The position numbers and the translations under genes were made by a program. Positions 34,552 through 46,622 of a stretch of DNA of 64,000 nucleotides are shown here, piece by piece; the stretch's first letter is position 1, and each line of letters starts with the position of its first letter. Origin of the DNA: Gymnopus androsaceus JB14 (Eukaryota; Basidiomycota; Agaricomycetes; Agaricales; Omphalotaceae); the NCBI GenBank assembly GCA_009733575.1, contig ML769439.1:102970-166969 (forward strand), written 5' to 3'. The notes beneath the pieces are model-generated. The model was not told the origin of the DNA. It ran no database searches and saw nothing but the letters and a program-made list of their open reading frames with translations.

Positions 34552-37500
34552 ATGATGTTTAGTCGTATAGGCTATCAACGTCTTCCCACGAAGGAGTCGT
34601 TCAACGAAGGCCGCGAAGAGTCAGAAGACCGTCGTGATAGCATCATCTCACGTAGGCGGCCCTTCGGACTTGTTTTCATCCTTTGCGCCGCTTCGCTTTT
34701 CTGCTTGTTCCTTATTGCACCCAAGACCGCTCATTTATTCAATATCACTGGAAACAACGACTATGGTTTAGAGGAATGTGCTGCCCCCATCTCTCTCATA
34801 GCAAAGCCTCCTGCACCTATCAATCTCTGGGCATCCCTTACGATTCCGGAAATTACGGAGATCCAAAAGTGGCTAGAGGCACCAGAAAGACAACTTAATC
34901 TCACTCGCGGACCTGTTTCTCGCATTTCAGATAATGTTGTCTTCCTCATCGAGACTTATTATCCTCCCAAGGCAGAAGCTCTTGCATATCTTGCTGGAGG
35001 AAGTGCTCCGGACAAATATGCTCATGTTACGATTCAACATGGTGGACTCGAGATTCCTACTGTTAGGAATTATCTTGTGGGGCCACTTCCAGTTGGGAAG
35101 CGAACTTTGATTAGGCCGTTGACCGAGATATACCATGAAAGCGAGATACCTTTTAACGCTAGAGGGTCTATTAACCCCTTGGAGTTCCAGCAGGTCAAAT
35201 TTATTACCCCAGAGCTGTCGGATGCCATGCAAGTACGTGGTCTTCTTGGATGATGGATCTGTCCTGTCTTACCTGTCTTACTTACCACCAATGATTTAGG
35301 AATTGTTTGGAGTGACAGCGCGAGGAACTGAGAACGATACCTTGATTCTCTCCGTCAGTGGTCCATTCAGTTTTGACGGTACCAGCAGGAAAATGTGGTA
35401 TTCGTTTTTGTAAATGTCTCTTCTTTTGTTCTTTTGTTCCCGGCTGAATTATTTTCTTCTGATTGTTTAGAAAGAATGTTGCAGGCTCGTGGCTCCTTCC
35501 AATCAACTTTTGGCAATACGTCGACGTATCTGGCACAGATCCTTCGCTATGGAAAGTTTTAAAGGTAATTTAGCATCGAATGATCATTACGAAGTGTATG
35601 ACTGAAGTCTACTAGGTCGTCTATAACCACCAGGTTTTCGGGTCAACTGAGGAGTTTCTCGACGCTTTCCGCAATGGGACGCTCATTCGTTCCCCAGATG
35701 CGTTGATCACTCAAGATAAAGATTATTCCTGGGCAAGCCGCAAGCGTGTAGGAAAACCGCGAGACCTCGACCAACTTCCTGGACCTCGTTCCGTTTCATT
35801 TGCTGGCTTGAGGTTCAGAGTTGACCGAGAGACGCAGTACATTTCTTGGATGGGTTGGGGTATGTATCTGGGCTTCGATAGGGACATGGGATTAAGTCTC
35901 TGGGATATCACCTTGCAAGGAGAGAGAATAATATATCAGGCATTTAAACCTTGGTTTTCGTGTCCTGCAGCTCGCTAATATTGCTATCCCTGTAGCTTGC
36001 TCCTCAGGAGGCCATAGCTCAATATGGTTCGCGACACTTTATCCATCTCAACTCTTTACTTACGGATTATCTTTATAGCGGGAAATGACCCATTGCAAGC
36101 CTCCACTGCTTGGCTGGACCGTCATTTTGGCATGGGCTCTTCCGTTGAGAACCTGCTTCCTGGATATGACTGTCCCCATGAGGCTGTCTACCTACCCGCT
36201 ACAACATACTCTGCTATGGGGACTATTGTCCGCGACAAGGCGATCTGTGTGTTTGAACAAGACACTGGAAGACCTGTGACGCGACATTTTGGGTATATGG
36301 ATGGCGAGTTTGGAGCGGTAAAAGGATATATGTTGACTGTGAGGACCATCTCTGTGGTAGGAAAGTGAGTCTCATTGATTATTTATTGAATGCCGAATGT
36401 TTACGGGATCGTTGGCCAGCTATGACTATGGTACGTTGAAAAATGTCCAAGGATACCTAGCACCTTCTAACATACAACGCAATTATTTGTAAATTAGTGG
36501 TGCGTATTTATTACGCCAGTTCTGCACTTTGCTGATGAAGACCTGTAGTTTGACTATATGTTCCACATTGACGGAACGATGGAAGTACGTGTCTCTGCAT
36601 CAGGGTACCTGCAAGGAGGCTATTGGGAATCCTTCCAAAAAGGTTATGATGGAAAAATCAGGGAAAGAAGCAGTCAGTGTGTATATGATATCCAGAAATC
36701 AAGGGTACTGATACGGTTCACTTAGTGGGGAACCTGCATGACCACGTCATAAACTACAAGTACGTCCGATTTTTGATTTGGTGGGTTGAGTCGCGGCCGA
36801 CTAATCGGTAATCTCATCTGTAGAGTTGATCTAGACATTTCCGGGATAGAAAATAGCTTGCTCGAGACCACCACTGCCCAAGAGGCCGTCAGTCAGCCCT
36901 GGTTTGAAGATGATGAATGGGGGAGCACGGTCATTCAGCAAAAGATCACTAAGCGCATTCTCGAAACGGAAGATAATGCACTGCTCAAGTACCCTACTAA
37001 CTTCCAGGGTCATTATTCCATTATCAACCAAAACCAGACTAATGCCTGGGGAATGCCCCGTGGATATGCTATCCACGGTGGCTACTCTCCGGTACATAAT
37101 GTGCGTCGAAGTTTTATTTACTTGCACCACCCCTCAACATATGTTTAACAGACGGTCAATGGCGCCCGTCGCCTCCTGAACAACGCAAACTGGGCCAGAT
37201 ACAACCTAGCTGTGTCACTTCAGAAAGATACTGAAATCGCCTCTAGCTCATTGTGGAACCAGAACCTTCCGGGGAAACCCACCGTCGATTTCCACAAGTT
37301 CTTTGACGGGGAAAACATAACTCAGGAAGACCTCGTTGTGTGGATCAACGTCGGCACTCACCATTTGGTTCGTCCTTTTGCTCGGTAGTATGTGCACATC
37401 CTTATTGTATCTACATCTAGCCTCACGCTGAAGATTCGCCTAATACCAAGACCACAGTCGCCTTGTCGAGGTCAGTCCTTACTTTCAGTAAATAAAGTGC

Positions 37501-37795
37501 TGGCTAACTTTGTTGCAGTTTCCTCCTAACACCGCTCAACTATTTTGACTCGGACATTTCCTTGGATTCAGCGAATGCCATCTTGCTCAGCGCACCTTCT
37601 AAAGCCGGGGATTCTTGGAACTTTGATGATTATGATGTAAACCAAGGATATACATGCATCCCGCAAATTCCGGCTCCGTTTGAATACCCTCCACCAAAGG
37701 TGTATGATGCAGATGGTCAATTAAACGAGGCAGTGAGCTTAGAGGACGCGAGGAAGTTGGCGGAGATGTATCATCGGATGAAGGTTGAACTATAG
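34552..37795 (+). CDS. Copper amine oxidase, membrane-anchored
   Basis: Primary-amine oxidase using copper and a tyrosine-derived topaquinone. Fourteen exons join in phase to 840 residues: 34552-35232, 35300-35409, 35471-35564, 35616-35939, 35996-36026, 36079-36364, 36420-36430, 36498-36499, 36549-36678, 36726-36759, 36824-37100, 37152-37367, 37421-37470 and 37519-37795. The cofactor motif NYDY (in SVVGNYDYVFDY) is split across exons. Copper ligands fit the His-x-His of LHDHVINYKVD and the His of VGTHHLPHAEDSP. Other family blocks are LPGYDCPHEAVYLPA, FHIDGTMEVRVSASG and QTNAWGMPRGYAI. Residues about 37-60 (GLVFILCAASLFCLFLI) form one N-terminal helix after a charged start, so a type II membrane protein is likely. 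One intron (35940-35995) is GC-AG. Exon 8 would be only 2 nt. Confidence 0.92.
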
Positions 37796-40700
37796 ATTTG
37801 ATGGCGTAGATTTTGCGTAGAAGCTCAGTTTCCTTAATATATTGGACTTTGCCATTGCACCACATCGGAATGATCACATGATTCCGAACGATACTTGCCA
37901 GCTACGGATAAGCCAGATTATGGCTAGTTCGGAGTGGGTAGTGGGTAAATAAATAAGGAAACTAAAGCTGGAGCATACACTGATACAGCAGGTAAAAAAA
38001 GAGGGGAGGGTAGATGGGTCGGCGGTAAGAGTCAAATTTAACAAGTTTATTGCTGTTTTCAAAAAGGCTTGCGCGCGACTGAATGACTGGCTCCCTCTTG
38101 CCATTGCAGCCTTTTCCTTCCCTCCGTTCCGTACCTTCCATCTTGCTATCGGCCCTCCTCAAACACACACAAACCTCTCCCACCTCGAGACTCGTTGGTC
38201 CATTATTGCTCATCCCATTCACCGCCTACTCCCACAACCAGAATGAGTGCACCATCTGCATTGAAAACTCATTGCAATAGATCCAAAAGAACTCGACGCT
38301 TGAATTCAGTTCAAAATGATTGATAAGGCGATAATAGTCATTTAGCTTGGATTACAGGCATAGGGATTGATTGGGTTGTTGCATCCGCACCGTGTCAACA
38401 TGTATGTTCTGTATATCTTTATTAGTTCACATTGAACGAAGACATCTTCCCTCTTCCTCCTTCATTCACCCCGTTCCTATCTCCTACGCCTGGTTTAGGT
38501 GACCCAACGGCTGGAGCTCGGCTGCGATGCAAATTCACCAAACGAGGAATGGAAGCAAAAGTTAAAGGAGAGCCGATAGTAGAGAGTAGAGGTCGTTGGT
38601 TAGCCGGACCGGCCCGGACGTAGTTGTGTTCAAGTGAAGATGTAGTGGTTGTGGAGATGGAGAAAGCGAGGGAATCCATAAGCGGTCGCGCGTTTACCCC
38701 TAAACATATGATGGACCACATCGCACTGGCAATATTCAGCTCCCATGGCTGCTGTAGTACGCGCAGGGACTCGACATCCACGTGCGTTGAAGCCGACATT
38801 CCTCTCCGAGCATTCCTGCCTTTGCGCGATATTTTCTGGAAAAAAAGCGCAACGCAATAGATAACATCGGAGGACGACAACAGAGGACCGTTGAGCTATC
38901 TGTTGCTGGAAGGGTGAGATGAGAAGGAAAGAATGTATCACTGTCAGTCGGTGATATCGCGAGTGAGGAGAACTCGAATGAACCAGGGGTGAGGTTACAG
39001 CAGGGGCTCACTTCGTTCTCGCGTCAGCCAAATGGGCGTTGACAAGCCACGATTATGGCTCCGGAGATACCATATCTCCCGTCGCGAAGATCTTTCGTCC
39101 TACAAGCTAACTGCGGCCTTGAAGCTCTAATGAACCTGTGAGAAGCTGTTGCATCGAGTGAGAAGAAAGAACGTGACGTACCGTAGGAAGGAACATCATC
39201 CTTGCACAGACCTTTTGAGCGCAATTAAACACAACTGGGACGTCCAAATCTAACCAAATCCAGCTCCCAACAAAAGCCGCCTGACAGCCGCAAATCGAGA
39301 CACCTCAAACATAAATTTCCGGAGCGTCCCATGGCACCCAGGGATGACAGAGAAGCCGCAGCGGAAGCCAATCAGGTCGACAAATCCAACACCCTCTGAG
39401 AGCACTTGGCAGGGATAAATAGAAACTAAAATGGAACTGCATCTACTCCGTGAATATCGAAGCCAAGTACGAAGCCAAGTCCCCGAAAGAAAAGGCACTA
39501 GAGTTAAGCGCCCGATAAGCGCTCGACGCGACGGCGAGAATGACTTGAGAATGACGGTGCAGGGAGATTTGAGGAAGAAGAGCGACACAGGGAGAATGTG
39601 AAGCCCATGAAGAAGTTGAGAGCCGTAAACACGTTATTGTACGGATTCCGATGGTGAGGGCTATGAAGAAGCAGAGGAACATGTTAGCAGCGGACAAAAA
39701 CCCGACAGATGTCTGTTTCGTACCTTTATTCATGGACACTTCGAAAGGATCCAGGGCTGTAACTCCCTCTGAATATCATCCTCCGCCGTTGATGCAGACG
39801 TTCGGCTCCAAAGCGTTATTCGTGGTTATTACTCCGAGAGCAGCTGAGCAGCGTGACGGAGCATGAAGCTGGATTCTCTGTGTATAGTAGGTCCTACTCT
39901 GGAATCCAACTAGCAAAGTAGCGATGCATAGTCAGATGTGTGGTCGGAGCGAATGGGGAGGTGTAGACCTGAAAAAGTAGACGTGCAGAATCAGTCTTTG
40001 TGGAGAATGAAGTTATAGTCCGGACACACCTGAATATATTCACAAAGTCAGGATCTCCTGAGACAGGGAGGACCGTCATATGAGCGGTAAAGAAAGGCGA
40101 CAGGTGGAGTACAACGAGGAACAAGTGGTGGTTCCGATCAAAGCCTGCTGGAAAATTTGGGGTTGGAATTCCAGAAGTGAATGTGATCTCGAAGAGGATA
40201 AAACAAAGCGCATGGACATATATATGTATAAATATATTCCAAACTTGGCCGTGGGTATAAAGAAGCGGGAACTATGTACTAAGTATGCCTGTCGTGCGGC
40301 GTTGAGAGTTTGAATGCAAAGCGATGATCTCGTCTAACTGACGCGTCGTCGGCACCTCGGAAATATATGGCCCACTCGCGTCCGAGCTCTCAGCCTGCTA
40401 TCAACTACGATATGCTGACCACTCGGAGACTTCCATGGCGACTCGACAGTACCGCGACTGAGTCAAACCCGACCACGACCACGATTCGATCATCGATTGA
40501 CTCCCCTCTGGCTGCGTTTCGAGCTCTGCTTCGACTCCGCGTACAGTTTGAACTTTGAAAGCGAAACGAGTCAACCGACGGAATCGTTCCTTTCCAGGCG
40601 TTATCTGGTGGTCATCAGCAGTCGTTAAGTGATTGATTCTGACATATAACTACTGTTTTATCTCTTTCTCCGTTCTTTGAATCCTTTTTAGGTTACACCC

Positions 40701-41895
40701 ATTTAACTTTTTTCATTTTCAACTGTCCACCGGTACCAGCACTCCGAGCCTGAGTACGCTCTCCTCTAACTCATCTCTTGCACACTTGAACCGGTCTCCC
40801 CCTCCGAACAACTAGGTACGCAATGACGAAGACTTGGACTTAAACCTCCTCCTCCTCTTCATCCGACTCTGTGGTGGCTTCGACCGTTAACGGTAATGCG
40901 AGCTGCGGATACCACGACGACGAGGGCAGACATACATTGTCTATATATCGCTTTTCTCTGCTACATTGACTGAAGAGGAAGCCATGCCTTCCCTTCTCTC
41001 CCATCGCCGCCACCTAATCATCCTTCCTCCGACACTTCCCGCTCCGATACCCATACGTTGTTTGACTCTTTGCCTGACCGATGTTGTCTTGTCCTCTGCT
41101 CCTTGGCACCCCCGCGCCTCGGCTCTTTCCTTCGCCTTCGTCGCACTCATACAAACCTGCCCTCTCTCCTCAGGCTCCATTCCTTCCCGTCATATACCCG
41201 CCACCGCACCCGCTACCCTTCCTCCGCCTCCAATATTCACATCCCGCCGCGCAAGTGCCTTTTGATAAAGCTCAATTTTGACGAAAAGTCGTGAACTAAT
41301 CAAGGTTCGATGTTCGTTCGTCGATTAGGCAATGGAATCGTACAAAGTATGTATACTTATGTTGGCTGTAGAAATCGTATTCAACGTCCCACAGCGCTTT
41401 TAGTTCTAAGTTAACACCAAACTTGAAGTGTTGCATAGATCGGATTGCTTCCGCAAGCTAAATCCCATCAGTCCTCTTAGGAACCCGCTGTTTATGAGGA
41501 GCGCTCATAATTCCTAAGTAAGGCGATTGGTCAAAGCGTAAACCTTGCTCGCCAGCGAACTTGGTCCCGTTCCGAAATCCGGATTTGCGAGAGTCGGGTA
41601 GGGTTGGCTTGGTTTGGTAATCGCATTATGTAGAAAGTTTCAGGGTTCACGAAATATAATGTTGAGCGGGGCGTACAACTGCGTACAAGCGGTCGACCGG
41701 CAAAAGTATATATATGCGTGAATATGCGTGAATGATCTGCTAGGTCATCCCACATAACTTATTTGCGGGATGCCGCCAATCACTTATAATCCTCCCACCA
41801 AACCAATATTTCCGAGTCTCGTTCCTTAGAAACCCCCATCACGATTCACGCTCATTAACGTTGGCCTTTTTTTCCCCTCTCAAGCTGTCTGCGAA
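37796..41895. other. 4.1 kb without a recognised gene; possible minus-strand gene at 39440-40224
   Basis: On the minus strand from about 40224 to 39443, open pieces can be joined by plausible introns: NFPAGFDRNHHLFLVVLHL, LPVSGDPDFVNIF, YTSPFAPTTHLTMHRYF, ALDPFEVSMNKALTIGIRT. They do not resemble any family I know. At 38422-38880 minus another open frame (SPLTFASIPRLVNLHRSR) may be coding. I do not call either as a gene. The region before 41895 is the promoter of the next gene; it is similar to that at 44520-44586. Confidence 0.3.
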
Positions 41896-43281
41896 ATGAC
41901 GCCGGAAGAGAGTGCATACTTGATCTTGTTTGTAGAACGTATCTACCAAAACCTGGTCAATGTTATATGTACTTGCGTCATGTATGGTGCGTTAAGACCA
42001 ATTACTTACACGCATGGACCTATTACTGATGGTGCCACTATGAATTAGGCTTGTATATGCTCTCGTTTTTGACGGCCTTGTACATGTTTTGGTACGGCGT
42101 CACTGGGATTAATTTGCGATATCAGGCACACTTATCTACATAATCAGGTCAAATCCACGCAAGGCAGGTACAAGGGGTTTACTCATTCTTTTGGTCATTG
42201 TCTTTCTCTCTAACACCTGGGACTGGATCAGTCGAACCAATTCACCTCTCTTAATGATTCATATTGCCTTTATACATCCAAGTAATGAAACTAATCTATC
42301 AGAAAACCTCAGCAATGCTCAGAGAAGCCCTCTCACCTTTGAGTCATTTGCATGGTGGGGACCCACTATAAATGTTGGTGCAGCGCCGATCTCTCCACCG
42401 GTCAACCGTGATCTGATGTTACCTTGTACAGCTGCTCATTGCGGATGGTCTTGTTGTATGGAGAGCCTGGTCTATTTGGGATGTGCGGAACAGGCGCAAA
42501 AGATCTCTGTTAAGACTTTTATTAATTTCTCTTATGGTCGGAAACATAGGTATGTAACGGACAGTAATTGTTTTACAATAACTCATTGGCTCACCTGTTA
42601 CTAGTGGTCAATGTCATCGATGCTGTACTTGATAATATTGGCCTGTTGCACTCTCATCTGAGGCAATTCCACTTGATTGGATTTCACTAGTAGTCTCTTT
42701 GATAGTCAATATGTTTGCGACTTTCTTGATTGGGCTGAAAGCATGGTGAGTGAATTTGTTTCCGTACTCCAATGGAATGAATATCAATCAAATATTAATG
42801 TATTCAGGCATTTATACCAAGAATTCATTATACCCTACCCCAATACAAGATACTTTCAGGTTCACAAAATTCTCCTTATCCTGATTGAATCAGGAGTAGC
42901 CTTTTGCGTCATTCAGGTAAAAGAAATCTTTATTCATTTTTATCCACTAATGACTTCCATGAATCAGCTCATCTATGCTATCTTCAATGGTCTTGAGGTC
43001 AGGGATAGGAGTTTATTATCAGCAATATCTCTACTATATTCGATGATCACTGCAGTTGCAAATGGATGTGCGGTACGTTGATAATGCATCTTTTTGGACA
43101 CTAAAGCCTTAAAACAATACTCGACTAGGCATTATATCCTGTTGCACTTATTATTATCATCCACATGGAAGCCTCCCCTTTAATATCTTTCCAGACATCA
43201 GCATCTGGAGCAGCTCCAGAATTCACCACCGTTGAAATAGAGATGCAGGATATGACAACCACATCCCAACCCTTAGGGTAA
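41896..43281 (+). CDS. Multi-pass membrane protein, tandem copy 1, one frameshift
   Basis: Same family as 9883-11387 and 44587-45974. Exons: 41896-41986, 42049-42091, 42148-42373, 42432-42549, 42605-42745, 42808-42916, 42968-43072 and 43129-43281. Blocks include MTPEESAYLILFVERIYQN, GLYMLSFLTALYMF, LLIADGLVVWRAWSIWD, SLVVSLIVNMFATFLIG, LLILIESGVAFCVIQ and ALYPVALIIIIH, with an acidic C-terminus (EIEMQDMTTT). Exon 5 has 141 nt where the two flanking phases need 140 or 143, and the frame changes near 42640, so this copy is frameshifted or misassembled. The N-terminal 14 codons and the upstream 70 bp are almost the same as in copy 2, so the pair is a recent tandem duplication. Confidence 0.7.
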
Positions 43282-44586
43282 CGATTTTTATGAATAAAAT
43301 GACAAGATTCAGACATTGTTGTTGTGCAAGTTCATGTCTGTGCAAGTTTTTGACTGGCATTTTGTCCCATGAAAGGGAAGCAGCACTTCTGGCAGTTGGA
43401 TTGCGACTGCATCGGTCTCTGCCCTCAATATCACGTCAAGGTGTGCCTTCTCTATGTTCGACCTTCTGTCAATGCCAATGACCCTTGTTGCAAGTAGTGT
43501 AGCCAAGGCTCATACCAACGCTTAGGCCGGCGGCTAGGTAGCTGCCAGTACCAGAGATGTGACGAGAACCGGTATAATGGAAATGTCAGAATACATTTGT
43601 GGGAACGTCAGGTCAGTTAATTATACTTTTAACCTTATTCGCCAGTGTGCCTGTGCATTGTATCGCGCGTTCCCAAGCCATTCCTGGTGTATGTGTGCCC
43701 ATTCTGAGTGTCGATTTGACTTAGGAGGCACTTGGAGGCTATTTCATTGTCTTAAAATGAGCATAGGAAGCGCTGCCCAGCTGGTGCTCGGCTCATAAGT
43801 CGACCCTTGCTGGTGGCGGGTTCCAAAACGCAAACCCGTGATATTGCCTTTTGCATTAAGTTCTGACGGTTTTTGGAACTTGTTTGTTTGGGCTAAGAAA
43901 TGAATATAAAACTATGGAAACGAAAAGGCCCAGGCTTGGCCTAAGATTTGCACAGCCTTTCATTCGTTTCGATGTTCAAATAAACGACTTCGGCAATCTT
44001 CGGACCCGACTCCGGGAAGCCGGCGCCGCGTGGGAGCACCGGAATTTTAGATATTGCTGTCACAAATACAATACACGTTTTGAGGTAAAGCGAAGATCTG
44101 ACCTTTAGCGCTCCTTAGCGCTGAGGGCCTTCATGTTTTATACCCACCTCCAGTGTGTCTTCGCTTAGAATCTTTACCTCTTGCGTTTTGCTGATGCTGG
44201 ACAGACCTTTGAGCTTTAAGAGCACTTTCGGGCTAGAAATCGATTCCACAAGCCTTTCTGGATAGCTATACTATTATCGAAAAGCTATCAAACATTCAGC
44301 TTTCGGAGCTCTCATGCCAAAGAATGTAAAGTTAAAACCGTGAGTAAGATTCTAAGCAAGGAGGCCCGAAGAAAAGAGACGGACACGGACACGAAGAGGG
44401 GTTCAAGCGGACCAAATGCTTAAAATACGTACGTACATATTATAGATCTTGGCTAGATTCATACTCACCCTGACCCAACCATATGTATTATTATTATTCT
44501 CGCACTGAACTGGGTTCCTTAAGAACCCCCATCATCATCTACGCTCGTTAGCACTAGTCTTTCTCTCTTCTGGAGCTTTCTGCGAA
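43282..44586. other. Spacer between tandem copies, no gene recognised
   Basis: Open frames here have no motifs. The last 70 bp (from TTCCTTAAGAACCCCCATC) closely match the sequence just before 41896 and are presumably part of the duplicated promoter. Confidence 0.4.
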
Positions 44587-45974
44587 ATGACGCCGGAAGA
44601 GAGTGCAGACTTGATCATGTTTGCAGAGCATGTCTACCAAAACCTGGTCAATGTCATTTGCGTGTGCGTCATATATGGTGTGTTGTTTCAGTACGTGTTT
44701 GCATGGGATTGATACTGACTATGATGGTGAATTAGGCTTGTATATGCTCTCGTTTTTGACAGCCTTGTACATATTTCGGTACGGCACTACTTGGATTGGT
44801 TTCCGATATTAGGTATGCTCATTTGGCTATTTTCAGGTCGCCAATCAAGGCGCAAACAAAGGCTCTACTCATTTTTTTGGGTCTTGCCTTTTTCTCTATC
44901 ACCTTGGACTGGATCGGTCGAACCGATTCACCTCTCTTAATCATTCATCTCGCCTTTATACATCCGATTAATACAACAAATCTATCAACAAATCTTGGCA
45001 ATGCTCAAAACAGCCTTCTTACCCTTACCTTTGGGGCATTTGCGTTGTGGGGACCCCCTATAAATGTTGGTTTAGTGCCGAATTTCAGCCACCCGCAATC
45101 TGATGTTACTTTGTACAGCTGCTTATTGGGGATGGTCTTGTTTTGTGGAGAGCCTGGGCTATCTGGAATGTGCAGAACAGGCGCAAAAGATCTTTGTTGA
45201 AATTTGTATTAATTTTTCTTATGGTTGGGAATGCAGGTATGTAATAAGCAAGCATCTCCTGGCATTAACTCATTGGTTCACCTTTGATTTAGCTCTCCTT
45301 ATTGCCGCTGCATCAATTAATACTCATATTGGCCCTTCTCTCTCATCTGCGGTGAATTCGCTTGATTGGGTTCCACTGGTAGTATCACTGAATAGTCAAT
45401 ATGTTTGCGACTTTCTTGGTTGGGCTGAAAGCATGGTGAACAAATTTTGTATTCATCTTCGAAACAGAATTAATATTCATTTAATCAGGCATTTCTACCA
45501 ACTCATGCATCTACATCACCCCAACGATACACAATACTTTCAAATCAACAAAATTCTCCTTATTCTAGTTGAATCCGGATTAGTTTTTTGCATTGTTCAG
45601 GTTTACACAGTTTTTTTATATACTTACCCATTTCATTCGCTAATGACTGTCACCCATCAGATGTTGTGTGCTGTCCTCAATGGTGTTGACATCGGGAATG
45701 AGAATTTACTATCACCGATATCTCTAGTATTCTCTATGATCATTGCAGTTGGGAACGGATGTGCGGTACGTTGATGATACATCTTTTTGATCTTGGAAAC
45801 TGAAGCCTTCAAACCGTACTTGACTAGGCATTATATCCTATTTCACTTATTATTCTTGTCCACATGGAAGCCTCCCCTCTAATATCCTTCCTCCCATCAG
45901 AATCTGGAGCACGTCCAGAATTCTCAACTGTTGACAATGAAATAGAGATGCAGGATATGACAGCCACATCTTAA
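44587..45974 (+). CDS. Multi-pass membrane protein, tandem copy 2, one frameshift
   Basis: Exons 1-5 at 44587-44677, 44736-44778, 44837-45065, 45119-45236 and 45293-45435, then exons near 45490-45600, 45660-45765 and 45829-45974. Blocks: MTPEESADLIMFAEHVYQN, GLYMLSFLTALYIF, LLIGDGLVLWRAWAIWN, NSLDWVPLVVSL, IVNMFATFLVGLKAW, LLILVESGLVFCIVQ and ALYPISLIILVH. Exon 5 is one base too long. Deleting one A in CTGAATAGTC near 45391 restores SLIVNMFAT as in copy 1. Because copies 1 and 2 are broken at different points, each confirms the ancestral frame of the other. Confidence 0.7.
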
Positions 45975-46532
45975 CCCTTTATCTTAACATCCTTACTGAA
46001 CCAGTAGTTACTTTTCTGTGTAGGGAGGAAGCATTACCCTCGCCTACACTGACGTCCCACTCGCTCCATACGCATACATACGTCTCGTCACTCCACATCC
46101 ATCCCTCAGATAAAGGATTAACTTGCGCGCGGATATATTTTGGGCTTAGTACTATACATCTCCTTATTTTAGCTCTTTATTTACTTGCTTATACTCATGT
46201 AATTGTAGTCAAACCTTGTCAAATCAGCGCTGTTACTGCGCCTTTCTTGCTCCTCCGAGCCCAGTTGTTCATGTTTCACCGAGTGACAATGACAAGAGAA
46301 AATGAAGAAAATTCACTCAAGTTGGTTGCTGTATCATAGCTGACGTTCGAATGGAGGCGATGGGTCCAAGGTGCAAATCTTCCCTCGTTTACGTTCACCA
46401 CTGCACCTGTTGAATTGAGCAGGCGTCATCCTCATATGTACACAACCAGAACCGCGACTCGGCTAGGGGCATCTGTAATGGTAATCTCAAGTAAAGAAAA
46501 GAGAAAAGGCACAGTAGTTGGAGCGACATACA
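45975..46532. other. Intergenic, nothing recognised
   Basis: 3' region of the preceding gene and about 500 bp without recognisable features. Confidence 0.3.
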
Positions 46533-46622
46533 GCCAAGGCCGGGACTCAAACCCGCAAATTCAGCCTTAAACGTCCTCCCGAAACATAGGAAAGCTACGG
46601 ACTACCATTGCGCCATGCCGGC
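46533..46622 (-). tRNA. tRNA-like sequence, anticodon uncertain (possibly Gly-TCC)
   Basis: Has an A-box-like TGGCGCAATGG and a B-box-like GGGTTTGAGTCCC at proper spacing, and a possible 20-nt intron. If the anticodon stem is GTAGC with GCTGA, the loop reads TTTCCTA and the anticodon is TCC. The acceptor ends (GCCGGCA, CCTTGGC) pair poorly in two positions and the D stem is weak, so this may be a tRNA pseudogene. Confidence 0.4.

Noticed and set aside
44812..44817. Premature TAG in tandem membrane protein copy 2
   Set aside because: The TAG lies in an intron if the donor GTACGG at 44779 is used; this gives a 58-nt intron and keeps phase in both tandem copies.
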